Shown: one piece after another, positions 17,793-24,758 of the stretch
Position numbering within the stretch: position 1 is the stretch's first letter
How the letters are laid out: every line of letters starts with the position of its first letter
Assembly (NCBI GenBank): GCA_964612675.1
Contig: CAZTDD010000107.1
Location: 1 to 24,758, forward strand
Direction: 5' to 3'
From: CAZTDD01 sp964612675
GTDB taxonomy: Bacteria > Hinthialibacterota > Hinthialibacteria > Hinthialibacterales > JAKPRU01
Length of the DNA stretch: 24,758 nucleotides
The notes under the pieces: generated by a model
The model's input: only the letters and a program-made list of their open reading frames with translations
Database searches by the model: none
Told to the model about the DNA's origin: nothing
Program-made: the position numbers and the translations under genes

Positions 17793-17837
17793 AAAAGTGA
17801 GTCGCTGTGCGCCTTGCAGCAACGGGAGGCACGTGAT

Positions 17838-17879
17838 ATAGAATCGAACAGCAAAGTCGTTTTTGTTGTTCGATTCTAT
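17838..17879. repeat. 18-bp inverted repeat with 6-base loop
   Basis: ATAGAATCGAACAGCAAA (17838-17855) pairs with TTTGTTGTTCGATTCTAT (17862-17879), with one mismatch that is a G-U pair in RNA. The loop is GTCGTT. It lies about 45 bases after the HEPN stop. It could end that transcript, but no T-run follows the stem, so it is not a standard intrinsic terminator. Confidence 0.8.
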
Positions 17880-17958
17880 GGGGGATGAAGTTATGTACAA
17901 AAAAAAGACTTCAACATCACAGTAAATTGATCGGAGATTTTGATGAGGCGTTACCACG

Positions 17959-17995
17959 CCCGTTGGTCCAGGAGTCGAACTCCTGGACCAACGGG
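17959..17995. repeat. 17-bp perfect hairpin
   Basis: CCCGTTGGTCCAGGAGT (17959-17975) and its exact reverse complement (17979-17995) surround a 3-base centre CGA. It lies between the convergent HEPN and HEAT genes, so it may stop transcription from both sides or block readthrough, although no T-run follows. It could instead be a dispersed REP-like element; no second copy is seen in this window. Confidence 0.85.
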
Positions 17996-18044
17996 TTAAG
18001 TGCCGGTGGTTGAATACAAGCGAAGTTCAATTCACTCGCTCTGT

Positions 18045-19049
18045 TCAGAAGACAACAAGACTCTCTTTGGCGGCCTTAGCGACCTCAGCGTCGGAATCCT
18101 TCGCCAGCTCCTTGAGAGCAGGTGCGGCCTTGTCGTCACCGATCTCTGCCAGCGAACGTATAGCCTCGATGCGAACGTTGTTGTCGCCTTTCTTCGCAGC
18201 CGCGACGAGAGCAGAGACCGCTACCGAGTCGCCGCGTTTGCCGAGAGTCTGGATAACGACAATCTGCCTGTCGGCGTCCAGTTTGCTCAGTTCGGCCGCC
18301 AGTACCTCCGATACCAGCGAACCCGGCATTTCCTGCGCAGTGCGAACAGCCGCCGCGACTTGGGTGAAGTCGTCGCCGTGAAGCGCTTTGACGAGCATCG
18401 GCAGGCCGTCATCGCCCCGAGTGAGAACGGCTCCGCGCAAGGCGGCGGACCGAACTTGATGTGGCGCACGGATTTCACAGAGACGGTCGTAGATTTCTCT
18501 CGCTTCTGCGACCCAACCGTTTGCCTGCAACTCCTCGGCACAACGGAACAATCCTTCGCAGACATCGAGTTGATTTTTTTCCGGCGCATCGGGCAAAGCC
18601 CTCAGCAAGGCCTCGGCTGCGCCACCGGTGCCGATACTCCCCAACGCACGGGCGGCAGCCTGGGCCACTTGCGGATTGCTATCGCTCAGGAATTTCACCA
18701 GAGAATCCACTGCTTTGGCGTCGCGCCGTACGCCAATGCTCCCGATCACTCCGACCAGGGGCGTTCCCTTCACCTTCCCGAGCGCGTCACGTAAAGCCTG
18801 GTCCACTTTGGGGCTGGGGATCGGCTCAAGCGCGTATCGGGCGTAATGAGACACCCGCTCATCTTCGCCGAGCATTCCCGCGAGTGTCCCGACAGCTTCG
18901 TCGGTACCGACAAGTGCCAGGTTGCGGCAGGCATCCCATTTGTCCTTGAGAGAGGCGTCTGACGATTTCAAAACGGCAATTAATTCGGCTTCTTGTTTCG
19001 TTGCCGTTGGAACAGCGGCGGAAATGATGTTCAGTTTATTCGTAAGCAT
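18045..19049 (-). CDS. HEAT-repeat protein
   Basis: The product has 334 residues from ATG 19049, chosen for the GGAAGGAG site before it; a TTG at 19073 is a poorer start. It consists of repeated helical pairs of HEAT/PBS-lyase type. Clear units include AVDSLVKFLSDSNPQVAQAA then ARALGSIG, AVSALVAAAKKGDNNVRIEA then IRSLAEIG, and APALKELAKDSDAEVAKAA. No signal peptide or catalytic motif is seen. Such solenoids bind other proteins. It starts 24 bases after the Gfo/Idh stop on the same strand, so the two are almost certainly co-transcribed. HEAT proteins often accompany exported oxidoreductases in planctomycete-like genomes, but their role is unknown. Confidence 0.87.
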   Translation of the reverse strand: MLTNKLNIISAAVPTATKQEAELIAVLKSSDASLKDKWDACRNLALVGTDEAVGTLAGMLGEDERVSHYARYALEPIPSPKVDQALRDALGKVKGTPLVGVIGSIGVRRDAKAVDSLVKFLSDSNPQVAQAAARALGSIGTGGAAEALLRALPDAPEKNQLDVCEGLFRCAEELQANGWVAEAREIYDRLCEIRAPHQVRSAALRGAVLTRGDDGLPMLVKALHGDDFTQVAAAVRTAQEMPGSLVSEVLAAELSKLDADRQIVVIQTLGKRGDSVAVSALVAAAKKGDNNVRIEAIRSLAEIGDDKAAPALKELAKDSDAEVAKAAKESLVVF

Positions 19050-19073
19050 GGCGATTTCTCCTTCCGGTAGCAA

Positions 19074-20432
19074 TTAGTAAATCCACGGGGCTCGCTGTGC
19101 ACGCGAACGCAAACGATTGGCTTCAGGGTCGTTCAGGAAGACCTCATTTACAGGATCGTATTTCATGTCCCGCTTGAGCCACATACAGATATTCGCCGCA
19201 TGAACAGTGGTCATCGATCGATGCATCATCTCCGCGTTGGCGACTGTTTGACGGCGCGATTTGACACAGTCGAGGAAGTCTCGCACATGCCGCATGGTAC
19301 CTCGTACCGGACGCCGTGTCCGAGCAATGTACGCATCAATGATCTTGTCAAAGTCGGCCATCAATGACGGCGATGAGACTTCCGGTTTGTCATAACCGTC
19401 GGCGATAGCCACCCAGCCCTCAGGACCTTCGTAGCGAACGCCACACGAACCATGCCAGTATTTTTTGTCCATATCGCGTTCCAGAACCATCGTGATACCA
19501 TTCGCGAAGCGGGTCACCATCCCGTCGCCGGACTCGTTGGGGACATACCCATACTCGATTGCGGAGGTGTCTGTCGCACCGATGGCGTGTTGACACTGAG
19601 CGAAGGTGTGTGCGCCCCACTCGCCGATGCAGCTGGTATGAAAATCGTAGTATCCCCGCCAGCCGCCTTGACAGTATTTCGGATGATAAGGACGCCACGG
19701 ACACGGACCGAGCCACGCGTCCCAGTCGACTTCCTCTTCCGGCGGCAGGGGCTCTTTGGGACGCCATTCGTGACTCATTTCGGCTGCATCCCAAGGAGCG
19801 ATGTGTGCGCGGACTGTGTGAACCTCGCCGAGCCGACCGATCCGCACCAGTTCGTTGGCAAATGCGAAATTCGCCTCGCTGAGCCGCTGAGTGCCTGTTT
19901 GATACACACGCGCGTACCGTCGAGCGGTATCCACGACGGCCTGCCCTTCTTCGATGGTCATACAGGATGGTTTTTCGGAATAAACGTCTTTCCCTGACCG
20001 CATCGCCATGATTGAGGCGAGGGCATGCCAGCGGTCGCCGGTCGTGACCAGCAATGCGTCAATATCTGTTCGGGTGGCCAAATACTCCGGGGTGTTGTGA
20101 TACGTCTTGCAGTCCTTATTCTCATAAAACGTATCGGCCAGGTCCTTCACCTTTTCAGCCCGCGCCTTCTGAGGGTCACAGACCGCAACAAACTGGACAT
20201 CCGGCTCGGCGAGCATCCTGCGCAAGTCAAACGACCCGCGACCGCCGATGCCGAGACCGCCGAGGATGATCTTCTCGTTGGGTGGAACGGCTCCGTTGCG
20301 GCCCAACACCGGTCCGGGAACCAAAGTCGGTGCCATCAGTATTGTACTTGCTGCGGCGGTTGTTTTAAGGAACTGCCGCCGTGGCAGCTTTGCTGAGAGG
20401 GAATTGCTTGTGACGGGATTTGATTCAGTCAT
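19074..20432 (-). CDS. Tat-exported Gfo/Idh/MocA-family oxidoreductase
   Basis: The product has 452 residues from ATG 20432, preceded by CGGAGG; an upstream frame to 20492 has no ribosome site. A Tat signal, LPRRQFLKTTAAAS (16-29), leads to a dinucleotide-binding fold with GGLGIGGRGSFDLRRML (58-74). The family's YSEKPSCMTIEEG carries K154 of the EKP motif. The C-terminal half is an alpha/beta domain with the WHGSCGVRYEGPEGWVAIAD segment common in the exported 'MRR-FLK' subgroup. Many such proteins act on sugars, some with tightly bound NAD in the periplasm; glycosidases of this fold are also known. The exact reaction is undetermined. It forms an operon with the HEAT gene. Confidence 0.9.
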   Translation of the reverse strand: MTESNPVTSNSLSAKLPRRQFLKTTAAASTILMAPTLVPGPVLGRNGAVPPNEKIILGGLGIGGRGSFDLRRMLAEPDVQFVAVCDPQKARAEKVKDLADTFYENKDCKTYHNTPEYLATRTDIDALLVTTGDRWHALASIMAMRSGKDVYSEKPSCMTIEEGQAVVDTARRYARVYQTGTQRLSEANFAFANELVRIGRLGEVHTVRAHIAPWDAAEMSHEWRPKEPLPPEEEVDWDAWLGPCPWRPYHPKYCQGGWRGYYDFHTSCIGEWGAHTFAQCQHAIGATDTSAIEYGYVPNESGDGMVTRFANGITMVLERDMDKKYWHGSCGVRYEGPEGWVAIADGYDKPEVSSPSLMADFDKIIDAYIARTRRPVRGTMRHVRDFLDCVKSRRQTVANAEMMHRSMTTVHAANICMWLKRDMKYDPVNEVFLNDPEANRLRSRAQRAPWIY

Positions 20433-20608
20433 AGTGATGCCTCCGATAAGGTCACGTTGGAATACATACCTATTGAACTCGATTGTCACCATCGGCGGGT
20501 GCCGGTATCGAGTCTCAAGCCTGTGAGATTTTCATTCTGTAGACCTTCGTCTGTGCAGCAGGTTCTGTCAAGAGACCGATAGTAGTTATCTTTCAGGTGG
20601 TCGCTCAT

Positions 20609-20899
20609 TCATAACCTGTTTTCCCAGTATTCCGGTTCACGACTCAGGTGGGCGATAGCGACTATCAGAATCTCTTCATCACGAATTTGATAAATGACAC
20701 CGAAGGGGAATCGGTCTGTGAGACATCGCCGGGTGTTTTTGGAGAGCGGAGACCACGCGTCAGGATACTTCAAAATCCGTTGGATGGCGGCGTAGATTTC
20801 TTCAGCAAAATCGACCCCCAGTCCTGATTCTGCTTTTTCATAGTAGGCGATAGCTTCGTTGAATTCAAACCGGGCTTCCGGGTGAAAGGTAAACGTCAT
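20609..20899 (-). CDS. RelE/ParE-family toxin
   Basis: This 96-residue protein opens FTFHPEARFEFNEAIAYYEK, the typical ParE start. It continues with GLGVDFAEEIYAAIQRILKY and PFGVIYQIRDEEILIVAIAH, then ends LSREPEYWENRL. Length and all beta/alpha elements are complete. ParE toxins usually block DNA gyrase, whereas RelE toxins cut mRNA at the ribosome; this sequence looks nearer ParE. ATG 20899 lies 3 bases after the antitoxin stop, so the pair is tightly coupled. Confidence 0.92.
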   Translation of the reverse strand: MTFTFHPEARFEFNEAIAYYEKAESGLGVDFAEEIYAAIQRILKYPDAWSPLSKNTRRCLTDRFPFGVIYQIRDEEILIVAIAHLSREPEYWENRL

Positions 20900-20902
20900 G
20901 CG

Positions 20903-21136
20903 TTACTTCCCAAACCGGTCGCGGATCTCGCGGAAGACCTGCTCCCCGTCAATAGCAGTGACGTCCCCTCGATCGATTTCCTCCACACGTCTTTCCGCTT
21001 CCTCCGCCCAGCGTCGGTCGATATCCGCCCGAGTTGGAACATTGAGGCTTTTGAGGAGCTTCTCCACAAGGCTTGCTCTCTCATCGTAAGGAAGCTGCAT
21101 GGCCTCTTCGGCGAGTTTTTCAGCGAACGACGGCAT
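20903..21136 (-). CDS. Addiction-module antitoxin (TIGR02574/PF09720 family)
   Basis: The product has 77 residues. It shows EKLAEEAMQLPYDERASLVE then KLLKSLNVP and DIDRRWAEEAERRVEEIDRG then DVTAIDGEQVFREIRDRF. This pattern, with the late [ED]RW[AE]EEAxRR and DxxxG..V.a.[DG] stretches, is the standard antitoxin that precedes ParE genes. It should bind the toxin and the operon's own promoter. No clear promoter was found upstream on the minus strand. Confidence 0.9.
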   Translation of the reverse strand: MPSFAEKLAEEAMQLPYDERASLVEKLLKSLNVPTRADIDRRWAEEAERRVEEIDRGDVTAIDGEQVFREIRDRFGK

Positions 21137-21505
21137 CTTCGTACCCCGGCTTTTTTTGGTGAATAGTCACTAAAACAATCCTAATACGCGATTATGCCTG
21201 AAGCAAGCTCGTGCGCGGGGTACGGTACCTGGAGCGAATATTGTAGGATGGAAGACCGGTTTTCTTGATTCTCTCTCCGTGTCTTCGCGTTTCATTGTCT
21301 GAACTATGATTATGAGGATTGAAGGATAAACGGGATAAGACAAGCAAAACGAGGTCTCTACCGGCTTTGGGGAGGTGTAGGAGCAATGTTATTGAGTTGA
21401 TGATATTACAGGTGCCACCGCCAACTCCGCTTGGGGGTGCTTACTCAAACCTTAGGAGGTAGATGGTCATTGTGGTACCCTAAGAGAAAAATCCGAGAGG
21501 AAAAA
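21137..21505. other. Intergenic region between the TA pair and the sulfatase
   Basis: A gene-free divergent region of about 370 bases. It holds repeat copy 3 (21411-21440) and a tiny frame MVIVVP (21463-21483) with AGGAGG just 3 bases before its ATG. It also has a 6-bp inverted repeat, CTTAGG (21451-21456) with CCTAAG (21479-21484). These may form the sulfatase leader, but no firm promoter was chosen. Confidence 0.5.
21411..21440 (+). repeat. Dispersed palindromic repeat, copy 3 (degraded)
   Basis: GGTGCCACCGCCAACTCCGC continues into TTGGGGGTGC. It matches the consensus of copies 1 and 2 with a changed base in each stem arm, so the hairpin is weaker. It lies 66 bases before the sulfatase start. 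Confidence 0.7.
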
Positions 21506-22969
21506 ATGAAGGATATCAATCGCCGTGACTTCGTTCGACTCTCCGCTCTGGGACTCGCCGGTGCATCCGTGACCGGCTCCCCATTTGCCGCCGAAAAGAA
21601 ACCTCCTCCGAATTTTGTCTTTGTTCTAGTGGATGATCTCGGTTGGATGGATTTAGACTGCTATGGCAGTTCGTTCTACGAGACACCCAATCTGAATAAG
21701 CTGGCCGCCTCCGGGATGCGGTTCACTAACGGCTATGCGGCCTGCCCGGTCTGCTCACCGACCCGTGCCGCGATCATGACCGGCAAATACCCCGCCAGGC
21801 TGAATATCACCGACTGGATTCCTGGAAAGGCCCCTAAAGATCGGAAGCTTTTGGGCCCAAAAGACCTTCATCAATTGCCGTTGGACGAGCTGACGATCGC
21901 CGAAGTCTTGAAGAAACAAGGCTACAGGACCTTCTTCGCAGGAAAATGGCACTTGGGAGATGAAGGTTTTTTCCCGGAAGATCAGGGGTTCGACATCAAC
22001 AAGGGAGGCCACCACCGCGGCTCCCCGCCGGGAGGCTATTACACGCCGTACAAAAATCCAAAACTCTCCGACGGACCGGAAGGAGAATATTTGACGGATC
22101 GCTTAACCAATGAATCCATCCGTTTTCTCGAAGAAAATGGAGATAATCCTTTTTTGCTCTACCTCTCTTTCTACACAGTCCATACACCGATTCAGGCCTG
22201 CAAACGGCACGTAGAAAAATTCGAGGAAAAAGCCGACTCTCTTCCTGAAATGGATTCACCATCCAGAGAAGAGCACGACGCACTCACAAAACTCCGTCAG
22301 GACAACCCGGACTACGCCTCCATGGTATATGCCATGGACGAAAATGTCGGACGCTTACTGACTGCCTTGGACGAGCTCAATCTGAGTGACAATACCGTCG
22401 TGATTTTCACTTCCGATAACGGCGGTCTTTCGACACTGCCGAGACGCGGATATCCGACCTGCAACCTACCGCTCCGCGCCGGCAAAGGATGGTGTTATGA
22501 GGGCGGCATTCGGGTGCCTGTCATCGTTCGGGCCCCCGGCGTGACGAAACCTGGAAGTGTGTCTGACGAGCCCGTCATTAGCAACGATTTCTTTCCGACC
22601 ATGCTGGAGCTTGCCGGTCTTCCGCTGATGCCTGACAGACATTGCGATGGGCTCAGTCTGATGCCACTCTTAACAGGGGGCGAACAACTCGATCGGGAGG
22701 CCGTGTATTGGCACTATCCGCACTATCATGGGAGTGCCTGGACCCCGGGAGCAGCGGTCCGCGCGCGTGACTGGAAACTGATCGAGTTTTACGACAGAGA
22801 GAAGGTCGAACTGTACCATCTGAAAAATGACCTGAGCGAGGAAAACGATCTATCCAAAAAAATGCCCGAAAAGACGAAAGAGCTACAGAATATGCTGCAC
22901 CAATGGCAAAAGAGAATGAACGCTAAGATGCCGTCCCCGAATCCGGATTATGAAAAACCGGATGAGTAA
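21506..22969 (+). CDS. Tat-exported Cys-type sulfatase
   Basis: The product has 487 residues from ATG 21506 after GAGAGG. A twin-arginine signal, NRRDFVRLSALGLAGAS (5-21), starts the protein. The sulfatase core follows: VLVDDLGWMDLDCYG with metal ligands D43 and D44, and the activation motif CSPTRAAIMTG with C83, the residue converted to formylglycine. Next come AGKWHLG with K147, H226 in VHTPI, and FTSDNGG with D304 and N305. The S1-family fold is complete and close to N-acetylgalactosamine/arylsulfatase types, suggesting removal of sulfate from an external glycan. No maturase gene (FGE or anSME) is nearby. A longer frame to 21431 overlaps the repeat and is unlikely. The permease follows 27 bases later. 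Confidence 0.93.
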   Translation: MKDINRRDFVRLSALGLAGASVTGSPFAAEKKPPPNFVFVLVDDLGWMDLDCYGSSFYETPNLNKLAASGMRFTNGYAACPVCSPTRAAIMTGKYPARLNITDWIPGKAPKDRKLLGPKDLHQLPLDELTIAEVLKKQGYRTFFAGKWHLGDEGFFPEDQGFDINKGGHHRGSPPGGYYTPYKNPKLSDGPEGEYLTDRLTNESIRFLEENGDNPFLLYLSFYTVHTPIQACKRHVEKFEEKADSLPEMDSPSREEHDALTKLRQDNPDYASMVYAMDENVGRLLTALDELNLSDNTVVIFTSDNGGLSTLPRRGYPTCNLPLRAGKGWCYEGGIRVPVIVRAPGVTKPGSVSDEPVISNDFFPTMLELAGLPLMPDRHCDGLSLMPLLTGGEQLDREAVYWHYPHYHGSAWTPGAAVRARDWKLIEFYDREKVELYHLKNDLSEENDLSKKMPEKTKELQNMLHQWQKRMNAKMPSPNPDYEKPDE

Positions 22970-22996
22970 AACTCTTAAAGACGCGGTTTACATTCC

Positions 22997-24349
22997 ATGA
23001 CGTCGTCCTCAACCACTCAACAGGATTCTCTCCTATCCCGAAGCCTCGGTGTGTTCGACGTCGTCGGAATCATTATTGGTATTATTATCGGCAGCGCCAT
23101 CTACAAGACACCGTCCAGTATCGCCGGTTTATTGGGGTCGACCAATTGGATCATGTTTGCTTGGATTCTGGGCGGCGCGTTGTCGTTTGTCGGTGGGCTC
23201 TGTTACGCGGAATTGGCCTCGACGTATCCACGTGAAGGCGGCGATTATTACTTTCTACATCACACCTACGGCCGCTGGGCTGGGTTTTTGTATGCATGGG
23301 GCCGTTTGTGGGTGATCCATAGCGGCAACATCGCGATGATGGCTTATATTGCAGGCGAATACGCCGAACAATTGGTGGCCTTTCCGTACGCACGCACGAT
23401 TTATGCCTTATCCGCAGTGGTTATTTTCACCGGAATAAATTGTCTTGGACTAAGAAAAGGGAAATGGACACAGAATGCTCTCGCCGTCCTTCAGATCGTG
23501 GGACTCGCGCTTGTTATCCTGGTCGCGTTTTTTGTCGCGCCTCCCGCGGAGCCAGCTCCCGCCCCTGCCGAATCTTCCACAGGAGTTACTCTTGGAGCAT
23601 TCTTCTTAGCCTCCATATTTGTTCAGCTGACATTCGGCGGCTGGAGCGATTGCGCCTTTGTTGCGGCTGAGGTACGCAGACCAGAGAAGAATATCCTGCG
23701 TGCGCTGTTGGTTGGATTGGGCTTGGTGACAGGCATTTACTTATTGATCAATGCCGCCGTATTGCGGGCATTCGGGCCTCAAGGATTGGCAGAAACAGAC
23801 GGTTTTATGTCCGTGTTGATGGAAGACAACTTGGGATCGATTGGCGGAACGTCGATGGCGATTATCGTGGTGATATGTGCGCTTGCGTCGGTCAACGGCA
23901 TGATATTGGTCGGCGGGCGGATTTACCACGCCTTCGGCCGTCATCATACTCTATTTCGGTTTCTCGGTTCCTGGAAAGAAGGCGAGTCTGTGCCTCTTGC
24001 TGCCTTCATTCTCCAAGGAGCGATCTCTTGTGTTTTAATATTGAGCGGCAAATTCGAGGATTTGGTGATTTATACGTCCGCCGCTCACTGGTTGTTTATG
24101 GCGATGGTCGGCGCGACGCTGATCGTCCTGCGCGTCCGCGAACCGCAGGTGGAGAGACCGTATCGCGTACCGCTCTTTCCGTTTTTGCCAATTGTGTATA
24201 TTGCCGTATGCTGCATGTTGATTTACAGCAGTTTTAATTACGGGAACGCAATTGCACCGTACGGGGCATGGATTGGCTTCGGTCTCGTGGCTGCCGGCTT
24301 ACCCGTTTATTGGATCTCAAGAAGTTTTAATAAACCCATGTCAAGTTGA
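22997..24349 (+). CDS. APC-superfamily amino acid permease
   Basis: This 450-residue membrane protein has about 12 predicted helices. The family's first helix reads LGVFDVVGIIIGIIIGSAIY with the broken-helix GSAIY substrate motif. CYAELASTYPREGGDYYFLH and FGGWSDCAFVAAEVRRPEKN are diagnostic of the LAT/APC group. The C-terminus has RPYRVPLFPFLP and ends in PVYWISRSFN. It probably exchanges or imports amino acids; the substrate is unknown. It follows the sulfatase by 27 bases, suggesting co-transcription though their functions do not obviously connect. Its stop codon abuts a HigB toxin remnant, so the gene's end lies at or near a rearrangement point. Confidence 0.91.
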   Translation: MTSSSTTQQDSLLSRSLGVFDVVGIIIGIIIGSAIYKTPSSIAGLLGSTNWIMFAWILGGALSFVGGLCYAELASTYPREGGDYYFLHHTYGRWAGFLYAWGRLWVIHSGNIAMMAYIAGEYAEQLVAFPYARTIYALSAVVIFTGINCLGLRKGKWTQNALAVLQIVGLALVILVAFFVAPPAEPAPAPAESSTGVTLGAFFLASIFVQLTFGGWSDCAFVAAEVRRPEKNILRALLVGLGLVTGIYLLINAAVLRAFGPQGLAETDGFMSVLMEDNLGSIGGTSMAIIVVICALASVNGMILVGGRIYHAFGRHHTLFRFLGSWKEGESVPLAAFILQGAISCVLILSGKFEDLVIYTSAAHWLFMAMVGATLIVLRVREPQVERPYRVPLFPFLPIVYIAVCCMLIYSSFNYGNAIAPYGAWIGFGLVAAGLPVYWISRSFNKPMSS

Positions 24350-24397
24350 TTGTTTTTTCAAAATGAGTTTGATGTCGAGGTTTGCGATTATCACTGA
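24350..24397 (+). pseudogene. higB: Remnant of a HigB toxin gene (C-terminal 15 codons)
   Basis: Directly after the permease TGA (24347-24349) the same frame reads LFFQNEFDVEVCDYH and stops at TGA 24395-24397. HigB toxins characteristically end with a segment like FRF-x-G-x-AYDVEIVDYH, so this is the last piece of a higB gene. The HigA antitoxin starts 12 bases further on, exactly where higA sits in intact higBA operons. The rest of higB (about 75-80 residues) is gone. Confidence 0.75.
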
Positions 24398-24409
24398 AAG
24401 GCGATAGCT

Positions 24410-24718
24410 ATGGCCAGGAAATTGGAGCCGGTAACCCCGAGCAGCATTCTTCTGACAGAGTTCATGGAACCACTCGGTTTGAGTCAAAACAAACTCGCGC
24501 GTGAATTGGATGTCCCACCGGCACGAGTCAACGCCGTCGTGAACAACACGCGACGTATCACTCCAGACATGGCGCTTCGGCTCGGGAGGTTTTTTAAGAC
24601 CGGTCCGGAACTATGGCTCAATATCCAACAGCGCTATGACCTAAAAGTCGCCAAATCCGAGATTGGAGAAGAGATCGACAAGCGAATCACCCCAATTTCT
24701 GATGAGAGTCTACCCTAA
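24410..24718 (+). CDS. higA: HigA-family XRE antitoxin
   Basis: The product has 102 residues. It shows the HigA pattern: PSSILLTEFMEPLGLSQNKL, then the helix-turn-helix LARELDVPPARVNAVVNNTR and RITPDMALRLGRFFKTGPEL, and WLNIQQRYDLKVAK. It should bind DNA and, in intact systems, neutralise HigB. Here the toxin is reduced to a 15-codon scar, so HigA is an orphan that may act as a plain repressor or an anti-addiction protein. ATG 24410 is preceded by GAAAGG. Transcription may now come from the permease operon, since the native higB promoter appears lost. Confidence 0.92.
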   Translation: MARKLEPVTPSSILLTEFMEPLGLSQNKLARELDVPPARVNAVVNNTRRITPDMALRLGRFFKTGPELWLNIQQRYDLKVAKSEIGEEIDKRITPISDESLP

Positions 24719-24758
24719 CGTTGCAAAACTGACTCCTCCTGCCAACATTTCCAAATCT

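Noticed and set aside
17838..17879. Standard intrinsic terminator
   Set aside because: The stem is strong but neither strand has a T-run directly after it.
17959..17995. tRNA gene or tRNA 3' end
   Set aside because: The centre resembles a T-arm and the right arm contains ACCA, but there is no acceptor, D or anticodon arm around it; the whole thing is one perfect hairpin.
18000..18794. Plus-strand frame of 264 codons
   Set aside because: Antisense to the HEAT-repeat gene, whose repeats are unmistakable.

Overview
The window reads as a chromosomal segment of an uncultured, non-proteobacterial heterotroph. Several traits recall the Planctomycetota/Hydrogenedentota/Poribacteria-like world: a Tat-exported Gfo/Idh oxidoreductase coupled to a HEAT-repeat protein, a Tat-exported sulfatase, many small toxin-antitoxin (TA) pairs, mid-range GC and dispersed intergenic palindromes. 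That placement is an inference from gene style; no rRNA or tRNA gene is present to test it.

Layout. Positions 1-1546 hold little besides a decayed DUF4160/DUF2442 pair and dispersed or tandem repeats. Positions 1547-6399 (+) hold a complete three-subunit molybdenum hydroxylase of the periplasmic PaoABC type: Tat-tagged 2x[2Fe-2S] subunit, Moco subunit, and FAD subunit with an extra cysteine cluster. moaA follows it. Positions 6413-10480 (-) hold a compact cofactor cassette: moeA, moaC, a MOSC-MogA/MoaB fusion, mocA-type cytidylyltransferase and xdhC-type maturation factor. Positions 10733-12719 (+) hold a second copy of the small and large hydroxylase subunits, but the large subunit is broken at about residue 437 and no FAD subunit follows.

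The right half is a mixed accessory region. It has an SSS sodium:solute symporter (12901-14664), a secreted agmatine/peptidylarginine-deiminase-family protein (15068-16759), an MNT/HEPN TA pair (17068-17792), and two strong hairpins (17838-17995). On the minus strand follow a Gfo/Idh-HEAT operon (20432-18045) and an antitoxin/ParE pair (21136-20609). The plus strand then carries a Tat-exported sulfatase (21506-22969), an APC permease (22997-24349) and a HigA antitoxin (24410-24718). Immediately after the permease stop codon lie the last 15 codons of a HigB toxin, the scar of a deletion.

How it fits together. The first 10.5 kb is a near self-contained system for making and loading a molybdopterin-cytosine-dinucleotide enzyme for export by Tat: MoaA and MoaC make cPMP, the MogA/MoaB-like domain and MoeA insert molybdate, MocA adds CMP, and XdhC hands the cofactor to the large subunit. 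Molybdopterin synthase (MoaD/MoaE), its activator MoeB and a molybdate transporter are absent and must be encoded elsewhere. I did not find a clearly new defence or mobile system. The most unusual signals are the decaying paralogous hydroxylase, the higB scar, the cysteine-rich FAD subunit, and the structured intergenic repeats.
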